Positions 60,501-64,000 of a DNA stretch of 64,000 nt are shown here, in pieces. Made by a program: the position numbers and the translations under genes. The stretch's first letter is position 1. The number at the start of each line of letters is the position of its first letter. This stretch comes from CAYWYR01 sp964462685 (GTDB taxonomy: Bacteria > Bacteroidota > Ignavibacteria > Kapaibacteriales > UBA2268), in the NCBI GenBank assembly GCA_964462685.1, contig CAYWYR010000009.1:1-64000 (forward strand). The letters are read 5' to 3'. The notes beneath the pieces were generated by a model. The model saw only the letters and a program-made list of their open reading frames with translations. It did not search any database and was not told the DNA's origin.

Positions 60501-62722
60501 GAATCAGGGATATGGCAATGGGATACGCTGCGGCATGTGAATGCCAGGAAAAAGTATTCTATCTCAATAATGATTCCGAGAACTTCCCTATCAGTATTGA
60601 TTCTATCTATTTTGATGATACTGGACTGAATTACCCGAGCAGCCGTTTTTATGATTGGAGTTCGGTTTATTCACCCTCTGGTATTAGCCCTTACGAAATA
60701 CCAGCCGATACGAGAGACACGTTAACACTTACTTATTGCCCTCGCCAAAAACCAGATAGAGACAGTATAATAAATGAGTCGTATTTTAGGATGTCGGCAT
60801 CGGGGGAAGGTTGGGGCCCTGATACTTTCGGTATATATCTTATCGGTAAAAGGAAGCTGCTGTTTGAGCCAACGCCCGATAGTACATCTTTCCCACCGAC
60901 AAGGGTTGACACATTATCACAGCCGCAGATCGCTTATATAAAAGTACCGAATGATGTGAATCTTAATCCGGATAATGCTGTGATCAAGATTGATTCTATA
61001 ACTTTTCAACCCGATAATAAAGTATTCACAGCTTCTGATTCTCTGGGTAGGGGTTTCCCTATATATGTAAGCGATCTGGACTCCATGAATATACAGTTTG
61101 ATTTTTACCCCAGGGCACCGAGGCTGTATGAGGCTAAAGCACTTTTACATATATCCGAACCGTGTGTTGATATAGATTCAACTTTACTTGTCAGGGGTAT
61201 GGGTTTTGCACCAGCGTTTGGCCTTGCATTCCATATAGATAAGCCAGAAAACAGTTTAGATAGTATCATTATAAGCCAATGTGATACTATAGTAATGCCT
61301 TTTTATACATCACGCCAAGTTCCAGCGGATGTAGTTGATATCAATTTCAGGCTCAACTATGATAAAAGTAAATATCAGCTTTTGGATATCCAATCTGATT
61401 ATTTTGTTCAATCTGATTTTTGTTCTGAGTATGTAACCGATAACCAATTAATAAGCAGTACAGATACTAACGATTATCGGAGACTGAAGAATTTTTGCTC
61501 GGTTGATTCACTGAAACCAATGTTTACCGCACGGTTTATTCCAAACGGTATAACACGGGATACATCGATAATCAGCATAGATTCGATATTTTTTGATTCG
61601 GAAGATGTGATACTCTATGAAGTGCTTGCCGAAAGCGATGCAGTAAGGGTTATAGTAAAAGAGACAAGCTTTGAAGTTGTAGGTGATATTGAATTTCCGG
61701 ACACACAGGTACTGGATTGCACGGAAATGGAATATCTGATTCACAACGATGGACAACTGCCTATCAGTATATCAGATGTGATAGGAACTTTAGGCGATAC
61801 AATCGCGGTGGTAACAGGGCAGATAACTGGGGATAGTATATCGCCTGGTGATACTTCCGCAATATTGTTAAGATTCTGCCCTAAAAAGTCCGGGCAGGTA
61901 ACCGGGTCATTTGCTGCATTTATCGAGCGGTGCGGAATCGAGGATAGCTCTGTTGCAACTGGGCTTGGCTTTGCCCCAGACTTTACAAATATGGCGGGTA
62001 CGGAAAATTCTTTTGTTGCTTTAGATACAGTTTTCGGCCAGATTGGAGAGATAATAGAACTTGATTTAGATCTGGAAAAGGATATAAAGATCGAGTTTGA
62101 CGGCCTTGAATATTATATGGAGAACGTATCGTTCAAAACTGATATCAATTGGAATCCAAGGGCATTGAAATTTTTGGATTTCGAAAGCAACGGAATATTC
62201 ACTCCTGAATTTTTTAATGAAAATCCAGGTGAATTGAACTTAGAGTTTAAAAATGAAAGCAGAGTTCTTAAAGGAGATATCGGAAAGATCAGATTCCTTG
62301 TTACGGTTCCAGACATGATAGAATCGCCTATTAATATTGAAAACCATTCTTTTGAAAGTGATGATATCATGTTTTACAATCTGCAGGCAACAGAGAACGA
62401 ATTACTATTCTCCAGCTCGCAGAGCTGTAATATCACCCTGCTTACTTATACAAATGAGATCAGTTTCTTATCTCAGAACTATCCGAATCCGTGGTCGCAG
62501 AAGACGACTATAGACTTTAGCATAAGCGAGACTGACCCTGTGATGATCACTATATATGATATAAGTGGGAATAAGATAAAGGAATTTATCTATAGGGATG
62601 GAATGGAACTCGGTAATCACTCAATCGAGCTGGAATCTCAGGAGTTTGAAAGCGGTGTTTATCTTTATGAACTTGAGAACGGTGTGTTCAGGGATACTAA
62701 ATTTATGAACGTGGTAAAATAA
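57581..62722 (+). CDS. Giant secreted LamG/anchor-D protein with T9SS sorting domain
   Basis: A 1713-residue export product. The N-terminal hydrophobic segment (about 20-38) is a signal peptide. A LamG/concanavalin-like domain follows (about 45-235; GFTFEAKIKLEEF, DEIKLWDEAKT). The long middle (about 400-1550) is a chain of choice-of-anchor-D-like beta modules, each starting with a hydrophobic strand such as FEFTIPDIDYGNVVVG. The final 85 residues (FLSQNYPNPWSQKTTIDFSI) are a classical T9SS type A domain. It is probably a surface adhesin or carbohydrate binder; no enzymatic residues seen. Confidence 0.82.
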   Translation: MLLVYPYTIKALNKLAKPRFLIIPLLLLFTLSNLFPNAQCDKRRGCTDRAIEFDRNSGASRSHVFVDYRPFLSNMEDGFTFEAKIKLEEFSGERIYIAGIWGPNEEDNDAWVIYIDESGNMVFEVENPVTIPRTDNRNVDNTRAVSGNFVGNVGSWTHIAAVFDPILESAFIYIDGQVAGSNRNAVYPITRMNTPNNRTLGMLVGSANKVTDPEGYRSFKGEMDEIKLWDEAKTADWIDCNKNLAYYKGNNDLILYYRANDPINSYELCDASDNGNEGSLRDARLKQGSFPAPSPFKIYEQPTFPDTLKCVTTKTYRFVIEDTSSCASGLNIRAWTWEVNDENRLINRNSSDLVPLNPSPQNIQDGILTYEFEINADWVGTKRYELRLQRNNGCGWVAYRNQQVYITRITDVEIDIGNDTLDFGKISSFCESEQTVTESITISNNSDVTGTNRPLNVSGIAFSDTRFTLAGPAIPFTVPVGGSRQVDINFANPNLAGLYQTDITLTTDDQCSDGVYNIPAQIEVEDVFEVLARNGEDSIVSHDFGTVCLGRISRALTFYTENLSSRDITLLDVSYPNGYDTRVDRDLPKELPANRSFSDEYFLLMPQNEGNYDGTIMFTVETDNGCIIKYPVEVTGRAINPDFEFTIPDIDYGNVVVGQEMIIPVEIRNKSNYDLRVNLALNRSEVYFFVGGPTLNIPPLSTRTKNIAFRPTADNLYLDKLIAWETECNNTYTLDIRGQGIFEALEFSPEITRIDDVLGCESGEIDGSIRNISSQSLSLNNFSLDDPNNRFDIISINGSDISDIESYNINLGAGEQLAYTALYTPNDVTVERGDRAYLRFRDERNLDWSAKLYGTSRLPRLFISRNGQFGTKEVGDTEIRTLYVENVSAGGDVTLDDISLTNGDQDFTILYPSSEEINATVLGIGDTMQIKVQFSPSVPGSFNDTVIISTTAPCSITGSEALSGFGRTYPLQMGIRDMAMGYAAACECQEKVFYLNNDSENFPISIDSIYFDDTGLNYPSSRFYDWSSVYSPSGISPYEIPADTRDTLTLTYCPRQKPDRDSIINESYFRMSASGEGWGPDTFGIYLIGKRKLLFEPTPDSTSFPPTRVDTLSQPQIAYIKVPNDVNLNPDNAVIKIDSITFQPDNKVFTASDSLGRGFPIYVSDLDSMNIQFDFYPRAPRLYEAKALLHISEPCVDIDSTLLVRGMGFAPAFGLAFHIDKPENSLDSIIISQCDTIVMPFYTSRQVPADVVDINFRLNYDKSKYQLLDIQSDYFVQSDFCSEYVTDNQLISSTDTNDYRRLKNFCSVDSLKPMFTARFIPNGITRDTSIISIDSIFFDSEDVILYEVLAESDAVRVIVKETSFEVVGDIEFPDTQVLDCTEMEYLIHNDGQLPISISDVIGTLGDTIAVVTGQITGDSISPGDTSAILLRFCPKKSGQVTGSFAAFIERCGIEDSSVATGLGFAPDFTNMAGTENSFVALDTVFGQIGEIIELDLDLEKDIKIEFDGLEYYMENVSFKTDINWNPRALKFLDFESNGIFTPEFFNENPGELNLEFKNESRVLKGDIGKIRFLVTVPDMIESPINIENHSFESDDIMFYNLQATENELLFSSSQSCNITLLTYTNEISFLSQNYPNPWSQKTTIDFSISETDPVMITIYDISGNKIKEFIYRDGMELGNHSIELESQEFESGVYLYELENGVFRDTKFMNVVK

Positions 62723-62726
62723 TACG

Positions 62727-63161
62727 CTATAGTTTTTCCCATAGAAGCACTGGTTCAGATAGTCTGCCTTCGTATTTTATAGGTGTAGCTTTTAGGGTTA
62801 GCTTAAGATAGTTATCTGAAAAACTGAAATAACGTTTGACTTTGGTACCTATCCAATTTGGGAAGAGGCTCATTTCTATATCATGGACGATAAGGTTTTT
62901 GTCAGGATATATCTGATAATTGCCAAAGTAAGATATGAACTGGGTATAATTATTTTCGAGTTCATTAGCTGTTGGGTATCGGTAATCACTGCTTTTGCAT
63001 TTAATCCTTTGTGGATCGCCAATCTGGGCTGACATTGTACCTTTAGCAGAATAAGTAAGTAGCCCGGTTGCTTTTTTACCGTTGGGGAAATGAACTGGAA
63101 CGCCATCAACCCTGAGAGACATTTCCAACAGCTTCCACTCGCCTATGAATTTTTCTTTCAA
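62727..63161 (-). CDS. Lipocalin-like domain protein
   Basis: A 144-residue protein resembling the lipocalin_5 group (lipocalin-like, often fungal/bacterial): GEWKLLEMSLRVDG at the start, GLLTYSAKGTMSAQI, and the later strands KRYFSFSDNYLKLTLK. No signal peptide is obvious. It would bind a small hydrophobic ligand; which one is unknown. The gene is 2 bp downstream of an outer-membrane protein gene on the same strand. Confidence 0.72.
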   Translation of the reverse strand: MKEKFIGEWKLLEMSLRVDGVPVHFPNGKKATGLLTYSAKGTMSAQIGDPQRIKCKSSDYRYPTANELENNYTQFISYFGNYQIYPDKNLIVHDIEMSLFPNWIGTKVKRYFSFSDNYLKLTLKATPIKYEGRLSEPVLLWEKL

Positions 63162-63163
63162 TT

Positions 63164-64000
63164 CTATAGCCTTACTTCTATAATAAGTGTACGGTCGGAT
63201 GTGTTGTAGATCATAGTTTCATACAGTAGGTTTCTCAGCGCAAGGGAGATGGTTATCTGAGAGCTAATAGAAGCGGAGAGTGCAACATTAAGCACACCAT
63301 TATCATATATCTCTGCTATTTCATCATCCCCGTAAAGATATATGTACTCAGCCGAAACGCCGAAATATTTCCAAAGTTCAAAATCTAAACCGAGCCAAGT
63401 GCTTGGCAGTTCGCCATTGAACTTGTTATCTATACTATACCCGCTTGCTGCATGAAGCGAAACACCGCCAAGTTTCCATTCAAAATGCTTTGAAAGTGCA
63501 AGGAAGAAACCTGGTGAAGGCATTTCGTGTCTATCGGCTTGGGAGTCCCAGCGGCCTCTACCTTGGTTATCAAAGCCTATTTTGAGGCCTGGGAGTTTAA
63601 GCGTCTCATCCTTTAGCCTATAGGAAACGTGAAATCCGGGTATCCCCTGCCCTATAATCTGATCAGTACCGAGGAAGTTATTAAATACGGTCATCACTCC
63701 TAAATCAAGATCATCTATTGGAGAGTAGTAAACTTCGGTAAGAAGAGACCCATCACCGAAGAAAAAGCCCCTATACGCGATTCCGTCGGTATCCAGTGTA
63801 CCGGCTATTGGGTTATCAATGAGTTTGATAGGCTGATCATTATAGAAACTACCTGCAGTACCGCTGAAGGCATTACGAACAATCATAAATGATATAACAA
63901 ACAGTAAAAGCTTTACTTTAGAGATTTTACTTGGCTTTAGATTCTTCTTCATTTCTGGCTTCATATCATTCTTCATTTCTGGCTTCAATTCCGTCTTCAT
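63164..64000 (-). CDS. YjbH-like outer-membrane protein, 5' end at the window edge
   Basis: An outer-membrane barrel-like protein: KLIDNPIAGTLDTDGIAYRG, GLKIGFDNQGRGRWD and the closing SRTLIIEVRL-like strands match a family found in the FCB group (YjbH-like or related). The reading frame is open to the window edge, where an ATG lies at the very end, so a further upstream start cannot be excluded. The first 25 residues are a short repeat (ELKPEMKNDMKPEMKKNLKP) before a signal peptide. The ATG at 63952 would give a normal lead. Confidence 0.68.
   Translation of the reverse strand: MKTELKPEMKNDMKPEMKKNLKPSKISKVKLLLFVISFMIVRNAFSGTAGSFYNDQPIKLIDNPIAGTLDTDGIAYRGFFFGDGSLLTEVYYSPIDDLDLGVMTVFNNFLGTDQIIGQGIPGFHVSYRLKDETLKLPGLKIGFDNQGRGRWDSQADRHEMPSPGFFLALSKHFEWKLGGVSLHAASGYSIDNKFNGELPSTWLGLDFELWKYFGVSAEYIYLYGDDEIAEIYDNGVLNVALSASISSQITISLALRNLLYETMIYNTSDRTLIIEVRL

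Overview
The window is about 64 kb of a moderately AT-rich, gene-dense bacterial chromosome with many overlapping reading frames. The sequence points to the Bacteroidota/FCB group, most likely a Kapabacteria-like or other Chlorobi-related lineage. Supporting signs are T9SS type A C-terminal sorting domains on very large secreted proteins, choice-of-anchor-D repeat proteins, PD40-OmpA proteins, lipid A genes, a long Bacteroidota-type QueA, and a TTG-N20-TAnnTTTG promoter in front of a tRNA gene. The lineage call is an inference from gene content; there is no rRNA here to confirm it.

Layout. 1-4500 is an accessory island: a type ISP restriction-modification enzyme split by one in-frame TAA, a DUF3223/HNH-like companion gene, and a swarm of palindromic repeat elements both around and inside the enzyme gene. 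4504-8008 is a minus-strand lipid A operon (lpxB, DUF374 acyltransferase, lpxK, pirin). 8146-14116 (plus strand) holds uvrA, a small unknown gene, etfB-etfA, a DUF151 nuclease-UVR gene and tRNA-Met(CAT). 14331-23214 holds a variant metallo-beta-lactamase-fold protein, a PD40-OmpA protein, queA, a UMF1-type MFS transporter and an SBBP-repeat T9SS protein. 23211-30615 (minus) holds mscS-corA, serA-DUF1015, yfhO and a methyltransferase. 30726-32945 (plus) holds xseB, a flavodoxin and an outer-membrane protein.

32946-43069 is a long minus-strand run: dacB, an orphan sugar-type ABC permease, a group II PLP decarboxylase overlapping an agmatinase, dapD, small membrane proteins, a methyltransferase and pckA, closed by a clear intrinsic terminator. 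43248-46709 holds ruvC (plus) facing ispH-cmk-HAD-ssb (minus). 46765-51721 (minus) is serC-ptsH-ptsI followed by a beta-propeller lipoprotein and a DUF1207 outer-membrane protein. In it, ptsI has no ATG/GTG/TTG start and lies in frame with ptsH across a single TAA. 51816-62722 holds two giant T9SS proteins (VWA/WD40 and LamG, both with anchor-D repeats) flanking folE. The right edge has a lipocalin-like protein and an outer-membrane protein.

Most genes are housekeeping. The parts that deserve attention are the repeat-riddled ISP island, the ptsH/ptsI junction, the decarboxylase-agmatinase pair, the permease without a normal start, and the altered metal motif in the MBL-fold protein. No CRISPR array, prophage or transposase gene was seen.
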